In this document: positions 33,242-43,972 of the stretch, piece by piece
Numbering within the stretch: the stretch's first letter is position 1
Layout of the letters: each line of letters starts with the position of its first letter
Assembly (NCBI GenBank): GCA_019054805.1
Contig: JAHQIY010000003.1
Location: 744,001 to 808,000, forward strand
Direction of reading: 5' to 3'
Source: Brachionus manjavacas
Lineage: Eukaryota > Rotifera > Eurotatoria > Ploima > Brachionidae
Length of the DNA stretch: 64,000 nt
Notes under the pieces: model-generated
The model's input: the letters and a program-made list of their open reading frames with translations, nothing else
What the model was told of the DNA's origin: nothing
The model's database searches: none
Translations under genes and position numbers: made by a program

Positions 33242-33560
33242 CATTTATTACATATCTATTTATCTTCTTTTCTTTAATTTATTTTATTTTATATTTGCTT
33301 CAACTTTATTTTTTTTAATTTATTTTATCATTTTTATTTTATTTTATTTTTTGAATTTTTAATACTGAGGGAGCTCAAGAGGCTTATGCTTTAATATGGA
33401 TTTAAAATTTTTCTTTAAAATTTTCAAATAAATATTTTATAAAATTCAATTATTAATCTATTGGAAAAAAAAATTTTTTTTAATTGAATTAAGATAATAA
33501 ACATTTTGTGTTTAATTAAAAAGTATTTAAAAAAAGTTTTTTCCATCATTTGCTAAAAAT

Positions 33561-34703
33561 TAGGGTTGTTAACGATGTTGAATTTGTAAAAATTGAAGTT
33601 TTCTGAAAAACTTCATTTATTTATTTCTCTTTATTTATTTTTGCTTTTAATTAAGGAATGCCAGGTTAAACTTAATTGCATAATATTATGAATTTTTTTC
33701 TATCACTATTTATTGATTTTTTTGACGATGGTGGCGTTGTCGTAGTGGCTTAATTGGTGACACGTTTTCTGAAAGAAGATGGAGTACTCGAAGTATTGAA
33801 TGTTTTAGGTGCATTTTTTTGGCCGATGAATTATCACCATCAGAACAAACTTCAAATTCATTATCTGAATCATCTTCGGAATCGTCAACATCAGCGAAAT
33901 CTTCATCATTTTGCTCTGAAGTCACTAACTGGGTATCATCAGCGTTCCTTAGAAATTCAAAAAAAATTTCAAATTTTTTTCTCCAAAAAATCATTCTAAT
34001 AAATTAAAAATCATTTATTTTTTCAAAATTTCTCATACTTTGAAGTGCTAAAAATGTCAACTTGAATTAAAATAAAAGACAAAAACCAGCTTTCAGGAAA
34101 TATGTTTCAAGAAAAAACATCTAATTTGGATATTGAATTTTTGACTTAAGAAACTCTATATTTCAAAACAAGTTCAGAAAATAGATTATATACTGCTTTG
34201 GACTTTATTTGACGTCATCAGAAACACATTCCAAGCTTAAGTGAGAAATGTAGATTTGTATATGCAGTTACGGCTTCTTCAGTCCCATCTGAGAATTGTT
34301 TAGTTCAAAATGAGTTAAGAAATCGAAAAGAACCATCCGCGTTTAATATGGTTTAATTTATTATTAAAAACAAATTCAAAAATTTTGTAAAGATTTTTTT
34401 TAATTTTAGTTAATATTAATTCGAATATTTTGGACTCGAACTTTTCTTCTTCAAAAATTTTAACTTAATAAATTTCGACTTTAAAATTTTTAAATGATCA
34501 AAAATTTTTAATTATGAAAAAAAAATTTAAAAATTCAAAATTGAAATTTTTAATTCAAAAATATATTTCAATTTTACAATGTTGTTTTTTAAAAATAATT
34601 TGACTTCAAACTTATAAATTTTGGATTCAAATAGAAAAATTGCAAAAAATTTCGAAAATTTGCAAACTTCAATTACTTCAATTACTAATTATTAACAACC
34701 CTA
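33561..34703. mobile_element. hAT-like element, with inverted piggyBac piece inside
   Basis: The ends are TAGGGTTGTTAA and TTAACAACCCTA. About 34150-34390 (+) encodes the hAT dimerisation region in broken frames: KCRFVYAVTASSVPSENC, then LRNRKEPSAFN. The left part (about 33690-33995) holds an inverted copy of a piggyBac N-terminal frame. No matching 8-bp duplication was found. Confidence 0.5.
33690..33995 (-). pseudogene. piggyBac N-terminal fragment, inverted
   Basis: The frame 33710-33994 on the minus strand encodes NADDTQLVTSEQNDEDFADV and an acidic serine-rich stretch, identical over long runs to 35140-35355 and 42309-42500. It is the acidic N-terminus of a piggyBac transposase without the catalytic domain. 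Confidence 0.55.
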
Positions 34704-34741
34704 ATATAATTTCCTAAATTTCAAAAAATTGAAAACTTATT

Positions 34742-34935
34742 TGCATAATGTTATGAAATTAATCAAAATCTCAACATTTTAATTGGAACTCTGTTAAATT
34801 TGTCCAAAAGTAAACATAGTTTGTTTTATTAAGTTCTAGAATTAAGTAATTTTATTATGGTTTTGTTTGTTCTTTATTTATATGTAGATTTAATTTTTGC
34901 ACAAAAATTTTAATTTCTCGCATAAAATAAAAATA
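34742..34935 (+). repeat. Flanking repeat of piggyBac fragment, left copy
   Basis: The block TGCATAATGTTATGAA ... TTTAATTTTTGCACA recurs directly at 35391-35578, on the other side of the piggyBac fragment. Confidence 0.55.
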
Positions 34936-34937
34936 TT

Positions 34938-35385
34938 ACTAAAAGGACCCACGGGTCTTTCTGACCCGACTTATAGATTGTATTGTAAAAAATTAAAAAT
35001 AAAATTTCTTTTACTTATATATGTTCTTATTATACTAAAATAAGTTTGTAAACATAAGATTTAATTATTCAAAGATGCCGATTAGGAAATCTGCTCAAAA
35101 AGCCCTTGAACTCTAAGGAACGCTGATGATACCCAGTTAGTGACTTCAGAGCAAAATGATGAAGATTTCGCTGATGTTGACGATTCCGAAGATGATTCAG
35201 ATAATGAATTTGAAGTTTGTTCTGATGGTGATAATTCATCGGCCAAAAAAATGCACCTAAAACATTCAATACTTCGAGTACTCCATCTTCTTTCAGAAAA
35301 CGTGTCACCAATTAAGCCACTACGACAACGCCACCATCGTCAAAAAAATCAATAAATAGTGATAGAAAAAAATGCCAGGTTAAAC
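34938..35385 (+). mobile_element. piggyBac fragment, 5' part
   Basis: Starts CTAAAAGGACCCACGGGTCT, a relative of the piggyBac end at 42199, followed by the same leader (TTATACTAAAATAAGTTTG) and the frame beginning MPIRKSAQKA at about 35074, interrupted by a stop at 35115, then open at 35140-35355. It ends at TGCCAGGTTAA and lacks the right end. Confidence 0.6.
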
Positions 35386-35389
35386 TTAA

Positions 35390-35890
35390 TTGCATAATGT
35401 TATGAAGATAATCAAAATCTCAACATTTTAGTATAAAAAATAAGTATTTTTTTTGAAGCTCTGTCAAATTTGTCCAAAAGTAAATATAGTTTGTTTTGTT
35501 AAGTTCTAGAATTAAGTAATTTTATTATGGTTTTGTTTGTCCTTTATTTTTATGTAGATTTAATTTTTGCACATAATACTTTTTCAGCTTTACAATATAA
35601 ATAAATCAATTTTATTTTTTTCACTATAAATTTTTTTATTTGAATGTGTAAATTGAATTTTTCTTAAGTTTATATTGATTATTTATTTCAAAAGTATTTG
35701 TATCTATTAATCAAAATTATATTTAAAAAAAAAATTTAAATATTAAATTTCAAATAAGTGATAAAATCAAAATAAATTTTACAAAAATTAAGTTGTCTCT
35801 TAAAAAAATTTAAAAAGTGTTTTTTTTTTCTTGAAATAATTAAATAAAAATTGCCTAAGTTAAAAGCAAAAATAAATAAAGAGGAATTCT
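35390..35890. repeat. Composite dispersed repeat, inverted copy
   Basis: Matches 34742-34935 directly in its first part, and the reverse complement of 30340-30500 and 29690-29815 in the rest. Confidence 0.5.
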
Positions 35891-36281
35891 GACAGCGGGC
35901 TCCGAATAGTAAATAAATTAATATTTTCTTATCATTAAATTGAAAAGATATTAATATAATAATTACGAAACAATTTGTTAGATACTAACTATTTTTTGGT
36001 CCTCGGAAGCCTTTTTATTTGGTGGTCCGTATCCAAAATTATGGATTCCTGTCATTTGAACAGTTGTGCAATCCGAAGGATAAGTCTCAGAGCTTAACTG
36101 TAAATTGCGCTTGAATGAGCGCCAAAAGTTGCTCTAGAAAATTGTTCGGATCATTTTAATTTATTAAAATGATTATTAGAAAATACAAAAAATTATAAAA
36201 AATCGAATAGAGTTTTGGCCATGTGGATGAAAACGTGTAATAAAAAATCTTTCATTTTAATTAAATCAGGTCTTTTTTTTG
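35891..36281. other. Intergenic with second copy of the conserved island
   Basis: 36046-36140 repeats the island at 31419-31515 (TTTGAACAGTTGTGCAATCC through GAGCGCCAAAAGTTGC). The rest is AT-rich, with TGGTGGTCCGT near 36020 resembling other element ends. No gene was seen. Confidence 0.4.
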
Positions 36282-36457
36282 GGTCTTATTTTTCGTGCTA
36301 TAATAATTTAATTGTTTGCTATAAAAAAATAATGCTATAAGAATATTATTTTTATTTTATTATTTTCTGCTATAATTCTTTATTTTTCTAGTATAATAAA
36401 AATACAAATGATATAAAAATAAAAAAAAATAAAAAAAAACAAAGAAAAAAATGTCAA

Positions 36458-36628
36458 CTATTTTCTTTTTGGTCTTTTATGAGTATTAGACCCGGTTGAT
36501 TGATCTTTTGATTTATTTTTTGAGCCAGCTGGTCTTCCTCTTTTTTTTGCAACTACAATTGGATCAATATTTTCTTCATTATCTGATACTGTTACAACAA
36601 ACTCATAGCTAGTTGATGTATCTGTCAT
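36458..36628 (-). CDS. 56-residue AT-hook protein in transposon
   Basis: An ATG-to-stop frame of 56 codons: a Ser/Thr-rich start (MTDTSTSYEFVV), an acidic DNEEN, the AT-hook KKRGRPAGSKNKSK (residues 28-41) and a basic tail KRPKRK. AT-hooks bind the minor groove of AT-rich DNA. It could be a complete small DNA-binding protein of the element, or an orphaned transposase exon. Transcription is unknown. Confidence 0.5.
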   Translation of the reverse strand: MTDTSTSYEFVVTVSDNEENIDPIVVAKKRGRPAGSKNKSKDQSTGSNTHKRPKRK

Positions 36629-36892
36629 AGTTTAGTCAGTGAAATTTTTATTATAGGTAAGAAACTTATGCATGCATAAAAATTTCTACTCAGCTTAATT
36701 TATCAATTAATTCAAAATTGAAACCAAAATTTACTAATTAGTTAATGCTCAATTAATATATTGTCATTACATATAATTTTATAGCATCGGTATTTTTATT
36801 TTATATCACAGGTATTATTTATTATATCAGATTGTGTCAATTATATATCAATTTTATTTTTTAGTTTATGTCATTTCCGTTAATATCATTTT

Positions 36893-39472
36893 AAAGTCAA
36901 GTGTCAAGTATGAGTGTGAGTATCAGATAATACTTGGACTTAAACTTGCTCCCAAAGTATTTTCAAGTGTAAAACTTTCACTTACACTTGAACACTTGAA
37001 TTTTTCAAGTATTACACTTACACCTACACTTGAAAACTTGAATTTTTCAAGTGTTACTTTTTACTTAAGCAAAAAAATAAGGTTTTAAATTTTAAAATTT
37101 CTGGTAAATATTTATATTTAAATAGTTTTAGAGTCCAAAAGTGTAATAATCTTTGTTAAAAAAAATCCTAATTTTTAAAAAACTAAAAATAAATGATTAT
37201 TCTTTGAATTTAAACAAAAGTCTTCAAAAGATCAACATTTACTCTTAGTAATACTTTGTTCATGAAATTCTCTGCTTTTATGTTCTGTGATCTTTTACTG
37301 CTGACAACACCACATATGCTAAAAAATCGTTCAATATAAGCACTCGATGCTGGTACTGAAAAAATTTTTTTTGCTACTTGACATAAAATTGGGAACTTAT
37401 AGGAATTCTCATTCCAAAAAGCCTTTGTAGACTTTCGGATATTAGTTCCATCTCTAATTGTATCGAAGTAAAGAACTTTTTCTCTACAAATTTTTTCAAG
37501 GAATCGAAACTCTTTGCGTATCAATTGGCGTTTCATATGCTCTTGACTTAATTAGGCTCATCAAAACACGATTTTCAGCACAATTAAAAGCAGGATTTGA
37601 TCTTTGACTTTCATTATTTGCTCTTGGCATCAGTTGAGGGATTCTTATCACTTTATAGAAAAAGTACAGCTTCACAAAAATGGTCTATAGCCTTTTCCGT
37701 GATTTCAATAGCATAAGGTTTGTTATACCAAAAATCCAATTTTGAAATGTTTAAAAATGCAGCTAGCAAATATATGTTTGAATTAAATTCATATTCGAAA
37801 CGTTTGTTTAACTCTTTAATAAGCTCTTCAACAAGTTTTTTACACTCACCTTGTTTATTATATTCCGATAAAGTCGCGTTTATTATTACTATTAAACTTG
37901 GTATCAAGTCTCCAATATGCCAATCGGATTTTTGCGATAACAGGGAGAGCGAATACAAGGGATTTAAAATCTTATGATAGTTAACTTACTTGGCTCTTGA
38001 AATTGGACATTCATTCTCTTTTAATAAGTTTTTTTCAAAGGCCGAATAAAACGATTCAAGCATTAAGTAAGTTGAGGATCATCTTGTTCCATTTTCGCAT
38101 CTCAATTTTGCTTCCTTTTATCTAAAATCATACGAAAGAACTGTTGATGACTACCAGCACTACCAGCATAACTAGATAATTTAACTAAATTTCTACTAAG
38201 AAATTTGCATTTTTTAATAACAGTTCGAACACATAAATTGATTTTATGGGATGAACATGAGTATCTTGGTACTGTTTCTGATCCAATTTTTAAATTTAAA
38301 TTGAAAATTGGATCCAAATAATCATTTACGTTATCATCATCAACATCTTCTTGTATTAGTTCGTCTTCTAATCGTTGATTGATTAAAATTTCATCGAAAA
38401 AAGACACTGGTTCTTCTACAACACGATCAATCTCAATGTCTACATCTTCAAAACTGCAAACCAAAGATCTTGAAATTACTCTTTGATTTAGCTCATTTAG
38501 ATCGTTTTGGTCATCCATCTCATAAGATTGATCGATCTCAAGTTCTGCATCTTCAACTTCTCTAAACCCATTCATATTTTAATCAAGTTTTTCAAATGCA
38601 TAATCAAACATCACATTTTGGTTCTGTTTAAATAGTCTTACAAGAGATGAACCTTGATCACAAACAACATCAGTAATTTTTGTTTTATCGAATTCCAAAT
38701 GATTAATGACATGCTCAAGGTTATCTTTAATTGTCTCAGCTGTTGGATGTCTTGTCATTTTTCGCACACCAATAGCTCTAATTTCTCTTGAAAAACTTTT
38801 GTACATCAGGCACGTTGCAACAGCTAAAAAATGTTCCATATTTTGACCTGACCACAAATCAATAATCAAACAAATTGAATGAGCATCTTTTAATTTTAGA
38901 CTAGTTACATATAGAAATAGACTAGTTACATCTATTTCTGCGCCTAGATGTAACTAGGCGCAGAAATACATTCACTTGGTTACAATACATTCACTCATTT
39001 GCGTGTTGTTCATCAATCACTTGGTTTTCATGCGTTTGTTGTTTGTCATTTTAATTAATTTGGTTTCTTCGACTTCTACTACTACGAGTAAGAACTTGGT
39101 TGGAGTTAGAGCCTTGAGAAGCATCGCTAACAACTTGTCTTTGGTTTCTTCTGGGTCTGGTGGATTGGTTGGACATTTTAAAAAGTTAAATTTTATTTAA
39201 ATCTTTTGCTTGAATTAATTTTTCAAAATTGTATAATTCATAACTTATTTATAAGTATAAAAATGATTAGTATATAATTTTTCAAAATTTAAATGAGAGA
39301 AAAATAAGTTAACTTTTTCCAAACTTTTGGACCTTAATTTTTGCCAAAGATAAAAGGAACACTTGAAAAATTCAAGTGTTCAAGTGTAAGTGAAAGTTTT
39401 ACACTTGAAAATACTTTGGGAGCAAGTTTAAGTCCAAGTATTATCTGATACTCACACTTGACACTTGACTTT
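36893..39472. mobile_element. hAT-like element with AAGTCAAGTGTCAAGT ends
   Basis: Inverted repeats of about 115-120 bp (36893-37013 and 39358-39472) are nearly identical apart from a 6-base difference near the tip. They are built of ACTTGAA/TTCAAGT words. The body carries a fragmented hAT transposase on the minus strand. The near-identity of the repeats suggests a recent insertion despite the broken gene. No matching 8-bp duplication was found. Confidence 0.7.
37210..39175 (-). pseudogene. Fragmented hAT transposase
   Basis: In minus-strand order: a 41-codon N-terminus starting MSNQSTRPRRNQRQ (from about 39175) ending at a stop; 38579-38869 (MIIDLWSGQNMEHF, then a VCDQGSS motif of the RNase-H-like fold); 38102-38575 with an acidic insert and a CSSHKINLCVRTV motif; 37653-37958; and 37210-37536, the dimerisation domain (FPILCQVAKKIFSVPASSA, then ERFFSICG). 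The BED finger is missing and stops separate the parts. Overall order and motifs are classic hAT. Confidence 0.75.
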
Positions 39473-39531
39473 TTTGAATTATATTTATATGGCAAAGAAT
39501 TAAAATATTTTAGCACGAAAAATATAAGTCC

Positions 39532-40285
39532 TTTTTTTTCCTCTTTTGATATATGTTGCTTTTAATGGAATTCTTTTCAAGAACAATAAATTAAACATTA
39601 CTAGAGGCTTTAAATTTTTAGATAAACATTTTTATCGTAAAAAAAAATTAATAAAATTTCATATTTATTTAGGAATGAATACTTTAGTTCAAAAATGAAA
39701 CTTTTTTTTCGCATTTTAAGAGCCATTACCTACTAATAAATCTAAATAAAAACTTCCAATAAAAAAAAAAAACAATACTGTAATGCTTCGCGTGGGTTTC
39801 TGATCCGTCACGGTTGAGTAGTTTTTGATCGATCTTCGGTTATTGATTTGTTTGATAGAAGTTTGATCGAAAGAGGGGTCCCTATGTCACTTTTCAATGC
39901 CTTTTTTATATACTTTTCAATATACGGAAAAACTAGACTACTCTGTGCTTGAGTTGGTCAGCTTATGACCAAGTCTTTCGCCTAATCCCTAGGGCCTCAA
40001 AGAACGAAGCAATAGGAATTTTTAATAATAGGATACTTTTCAGTTACCTGATAGATGACTTTTCAATCACCTATTAATTTGAACTAAAGATACTTTTCAA
40101 TATCTTAATAAAATAAAATTTATTTCTAAGATTTTATTTTAAAATTTTTATTTATTTTATTATTTCAAGTTAAAAGAGTTTTTATTATTTATTATAATTT
40201 TATTTTTTCCTTTTTAATCTTGAAATTACATCTTTACACTAAGCTTTGTTTTCAAATTAACACAGTTATTTTGATTTGTATTTTT
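39532..40285. other. Intergenic with ACTTTTCAAT motif cluster
   Basis: No gene. CTTTTCAAT or CTTTTCAGT occurs about six times between 39890 and 40110, often after TA. It lies downstream of the RING gene stop codon. Confidence 0.35.
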
Positions 40286-43200
40286 TTAATTTAAAGATCG
40301 TATTACAATTAAAGGTATTAACGATATAAATGTACAACATAAAATTGAAAAAAACAGACAACAAATATAAACTAACCAGTATTTTTTTTCTTTCGCCCGT
40401 AGATTTGAATTATTTTGAGTAACAGTTGTCTGAGTTTCAGTGCTACTTGGATTATTTAGAACTGGCCTTGGAGCAGGCACTTGAAAATAATCTATCAATA
40501 CTTGATATCTACATAATGGACATTTGAAGGAATTCATTAATTGGGAATTTATTTTCATTTTTTCCACGCAAATGGAACATATAATGTGTTGACCTAAGTA
40601 AAATAATTTATTGAATTTAAATAATATAGAGTTAAAAGAGTGACTGAAAATCATTGAATTTTACTGATTTATTGAAGAATTCTGTAGAATTCTCGAGGAT
40701 TATTAATTAGTAAAGAAATTTCTTATTCTCTTATTTTTTAAATTCAAAATTCAGAGATTTAATTTTTCTAGACTGGCTCTTTTTTAAATTAATAATAATA
40801 AAAACTTAAAAAAATGCCAAAGGAATTAAAATGAATCTCATCATTTATAGAATCTCAATTTTTTATTAAACTAGTTCAAACAAATTTTTTTATTCTGAAA
40901 TGAGATCCGAAAGAAATATTTGTTAATATTTGAAATTAAAAAATTTCAACATTCTTAAATCTTATTATCTCACAAAAGCTAATAATATCATATCATTACC
41001 AAAAAAATCATTGATTTATAATTTTAAATATTCATGAGTTTTTTTTTATATAATTTTTAAAATAAAAATAAATAAATTTGTCATTTTTTGTTAATCAGTC
41101 GTATGGTTGAGGATGTAAAAGAAGGCTGCAATTCAAGGCTAAATTTAATTAAAATGTTTTCAAAATACTTCAAACTATCAAGTAATCTTTATTAGGTAAT
41201 TTCTACAAATCGTTATTAGGTTTAATTTTAGAATATTCCTTTCCTTGTCTTAACTTATTTTCAGTATCAAACATTAAAGAATTCAGGTTATTCAAAAGTC
41301 AGCAGTTCAATTCATACTTAAACTAAAATATGATATACCCTCTTCACCATGAGGCCTTTGATAACTATAAAAACTAAAAAAATTAAAAGTCTTTAAAATA
41401 CTTTTCAAATTGTGCAAGAGGTAAGACTGAGTCAGTATGTTCCATTAGTAACCAGACTGGAAGAAGATACATAAAGAGTTTCGAATCAAGATTCATTGAA
41501 AACCTGACTTCATTGTGTAATTACTCGCTTGGTAATTCCTTATTTTTTCCTGAAGCCTCAACTTTGTAAACATGTGCCACAGCCAACTTATATTTCAATA
41601 TATCTCATTTTAATTTTATTTTAAATTAACAAAGATTTTGATAAATTGATTTTTAAGGGGTTGTGAAGTTCGTTTCAATTCGATCATTTCAATTCAGAAA
41701 AACTTGAATAACTTTTTTACTAAAAGAGATAATTCAGTTCTTTAAAATGCTTAATTATAAGCAAATTTGCTTAATGCAGTAAAATAAGTCTGCAAAATAC
41801 TCTGCAATTTTCTGCATTTTGCACCCCATTAAAAAGTATTCCAATCAAGTGTGCAATTACATTGCAGAGTTTTTGCAGACATATATTTTTGAATTAAGCA
41901 AAGTTGCTTTACCATTGAGCATTTTACAGAACTAAATTATCTCTTTTAGTAAAAAAGTTATTCAAGTTTTTCTGAATTGAAACGATCGAATTGAAATGAA
42001 CTTCACAACCCCGATTTTTAATTTATTAGACTGATTTTTTGAAGAAAAAAATTTGAATTTATTTTTGAAATTTAATTTTGTATGCTAGATGCTAATACTT
42101 TCGAAATAAAAAATTCAAAATAAACTTTAAAAAAAATCAGTTCATTTAAAAAATTAATCAATACATTTAAACATAAAAATCAAATCATATTACATTAACA
42201 CTAGAAAGCCCGTCGGGTCTTTCTGACCCATTTTGTCCATTCTAAAGACTACATATGTTCTTATTATACTAAAATAAGTTTGTAAACATAAGATTTAATT
42301 ATTCAAAGATGCCGATTAGGATATCTGCTCAAAAAGCTCAAGAATCTCTAAGGAACGCTGATGATACCCAGTTAGTGACTTCAGAACAAAATGATGAAGA
42401 TTTCGCTGATGTTGACGACTCCAAAGATGATTCAGATAATGAATTTGAAGTTTGTTCTGTTGGTGATAATTCATCGGCCAAAACAAATGCACCTAAAACA
42501 CCCAAACGTGTCGCCAATTAAGCCACTACGACAACGCCACCATCGTCAAAAAAATCAATAAATAGTGATAGAAAAAAATGCCAGGTTAGATTGTGCAATG
42601 AGAACAAGTTCATATTTACTTGTAATGATTGCGGAAAAACGACTTGAGGGACATGTTTACATGTGATGGTTGTAAGAGCAATGTGTAAGAGATGTCATGA
42701 TTCAAAATCTAAATAATTTTTTTTTATTTTTGTATAAATTTACAATAATTTAAGCATTTAATTTTTTACTTTTAAAAAACGGGTCAGAAAGACCCGACGG
42801 ACTTTTCAGGAAAAAAAAAATCGGGCTTTCTAGTGTTAAAACTATTTAAAAAAAATCAAAGATTAATTTCAATATCTAAAGGTAAACTCTTTTAATTGAA
42901 ATGATATTTTGAATTGATCATCAACTTCAAGATGCCGTAGTAAACCATGTCAAACCAAACTATGGAACTGTGCATAATTCTGAATAAATAAATTTTTTGC
43001 ATTAATTTGCAAAAATGAAAAATTCAGTTTAAAATTGCTTATTTTCTTTTGAAGATTTGGGGTTGAGAAGTTCGTATCAATTCGATCATCATAATTCAGA
43101 AAAAATTGTAAAGCATTTTTACTAAAAAAGATAATTTAGCTTTGTAAAATGCTTAATGTTTAAGCAACTCTGCTTAATTTGAAAATATATACCTGCAATA

Positions 43201-43670
43201 ATTTTGTTCAGAATTTTGTCTAGTTTTATAATTTAAATAAAAATATTAGGGTCTTGTTGTGTCAATCCTCCGAAAAGAATCAAAAAAACTGGAAAAAAAC
43301 ACAAAAAAATGTAATTTTTTGGTTTAAAGTGCAAACTATTATCACTTAAAATACTTGAAAAATATATCATTTAATAGAGAATTTTGCGCTCTTTAAAAAT
43401 ATATAAAGATATACTAGCTTTTGAATCAAAACTCATCTCAAAAATTTCAAAAACCTAAACCACTGTTTTCAAAAACTATCAATTTTCAAGACTCTCTAGT
43501 CAAAAATCTTTCCCTGAATAATTAAAGTAAAAATTATTTTTTCTGAAAATGATTGAAACTTAATTTGAAAGCTTTAAAATTATAAAACAATACTAACAAG
43601 GCAATATTTCCGGGTGATTATTTGAGTTTAAAGATTCTAAACAAACTGGACATTCTTCCAAAGGCTCCAT
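40286..43670 (-). CDS. RING-finger membrane protein, two exons
   Basis: Exon 1 is 43598-43670 (MEPLEECPVCLESLN...), exon 2 is 40286-40593. A GTTAGT donor and a TTTTACTTAG acceptor join them as EILP-CQHIICSIC, giving 126 residues. Only the joined product has a full RING: C7, C10, C25, H27, C30, C33, C49, C52. This is a C3HC4 zinc site typical of E3 ubiquitin ligases. A spacer rich in P/T/N follows, then basic residues and one hydrophobic span (about 97-122) that would anchor it as a tail-anchored protein. The 3-kb intron holds a LINE fragment, a MITE and a piggyBac element. The alternative, that exon 2 alone is a gene starting at 40654, leaves half a RING and is less likely. Confidence 0.75.
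41090..41650 (+). mobile_element. Decayed LINE 3' part in intron
   Basis: Broken frames still resemble the LINE A/C C-terminus (VKEGCNSRLNLIKM, YSFPCLNLFS, VQLILKLKYD). It lies in antisense orientation within the RING-gene intron. Confidence 0.55.
41657..42012. mobile_element. 356-bp foldback MITE with 9-bp duplication
   Basis: Inverted arms of about 120 bp begin GGGGTTGTGAAGTTC and match closely through AAAAACTTGAATAACTTTTT. GATTTTTAA flanks both sides (41648-41656 and 42013-42021). A diverged single arm occurs at 43062-43190. Duplication size fits Merlin or Mutator-like relatives. Confidence 0.85.
42199..42835 (+). mobile_element. Internally deleted piggyBac
   Basis: TTAA duplications at 42195-42198 and 42836-42839 flank ends CACTAGAAAGCCCG and CGGGCTTTCTAGTG, with inner inverted copies of GGGTCTTTCTGACCC/GGGTCAGAAAGACCC. 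The inside keeps the acidic N-terminal frame (42309-42521) and the C-terminal cysteine-rich end (about 42590-42715: CNENKFIFTCNDCGK, then CKRCH); the DDD catalytic core is deleted. It sits in the RING-gene intron. Confidence 0.9.
42836..43597. other. Intron sequence with partial repeats
   Basis: Contains a short match to the 3885-4245 repeat end (42890-42945) and one arm of the GGGGTTG MITE (43062-43190). The rest is AT-rich and non-coding. Confidence 0.4.
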
Positions 43671-43972
43671 TGACCAAAATTTAAGTCTTTTGTTGGAAAA
43701 TAACTTACTTTGAAAGAATCTTTTTTGCGAGCTTAATAAAATAAAATGTTAAAATTATTTCAAAATTTTTAACGAAATTATTTTATTACCTGCCTGTTTT
43801 ATTTTACATACAATGAAATGTATGTAATTCTTTACTTAATAATTACATACGAAATTATTTAGTTAAGAATTTTGTTTATTTTTTAAGTTAAATTATATGA
43901 AAAAAATTTCTTCCAAAAATTTTTACCTTTAATTCTTTAATTATTTTTTTAACAGAATAAATTTAAAAAAAA

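Larger units (their letters stand above)
31560..33385 (+). mobile_element. LINE C 3' part, split by Merlin-like element
   Basis: 31623-31835 encodes MKFLGITLDTKLTFNPMVDE, and 31887-32141 continues the C-terminus with a LFELSERYVRLGLGHSVPL segment. The 3' UTR is cut at 32194 by the 1-kb Merlin-like insertion and resumes at 33242, ending near CTGAGGGAGCTCAAGAGG at 33364. It is related to LINE A and D. Confidence 0.7.
36282..39531. mobile_element. Outer DNA element hosting a nested hAT
   Basis: The left end GGTCTTATTTTTCGTGCTA and the right end, on the minus strand, GGACTTATATTTTTCGTGCT are inverted repeats of about 45 bp with CTATAA words behind them. The internal block 36712-36883 is nearly identical to 60289-60455. 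The hAT-like element 36893-39472 sits inside it. Confidence 0.55.

Noticed and set aside
33108..33362. 84-codon frame spanning the Merlin-like right end
   Set aside because: Crosses the element boundary and the target duplication, so it cannot be an ancestral gene.
36834..37088. Frame of 84 codons, and its near-twin at 39334-39516 (minus strand)
   Set aside because: Both are translations of the hAT-like inverted repeats, not genes.
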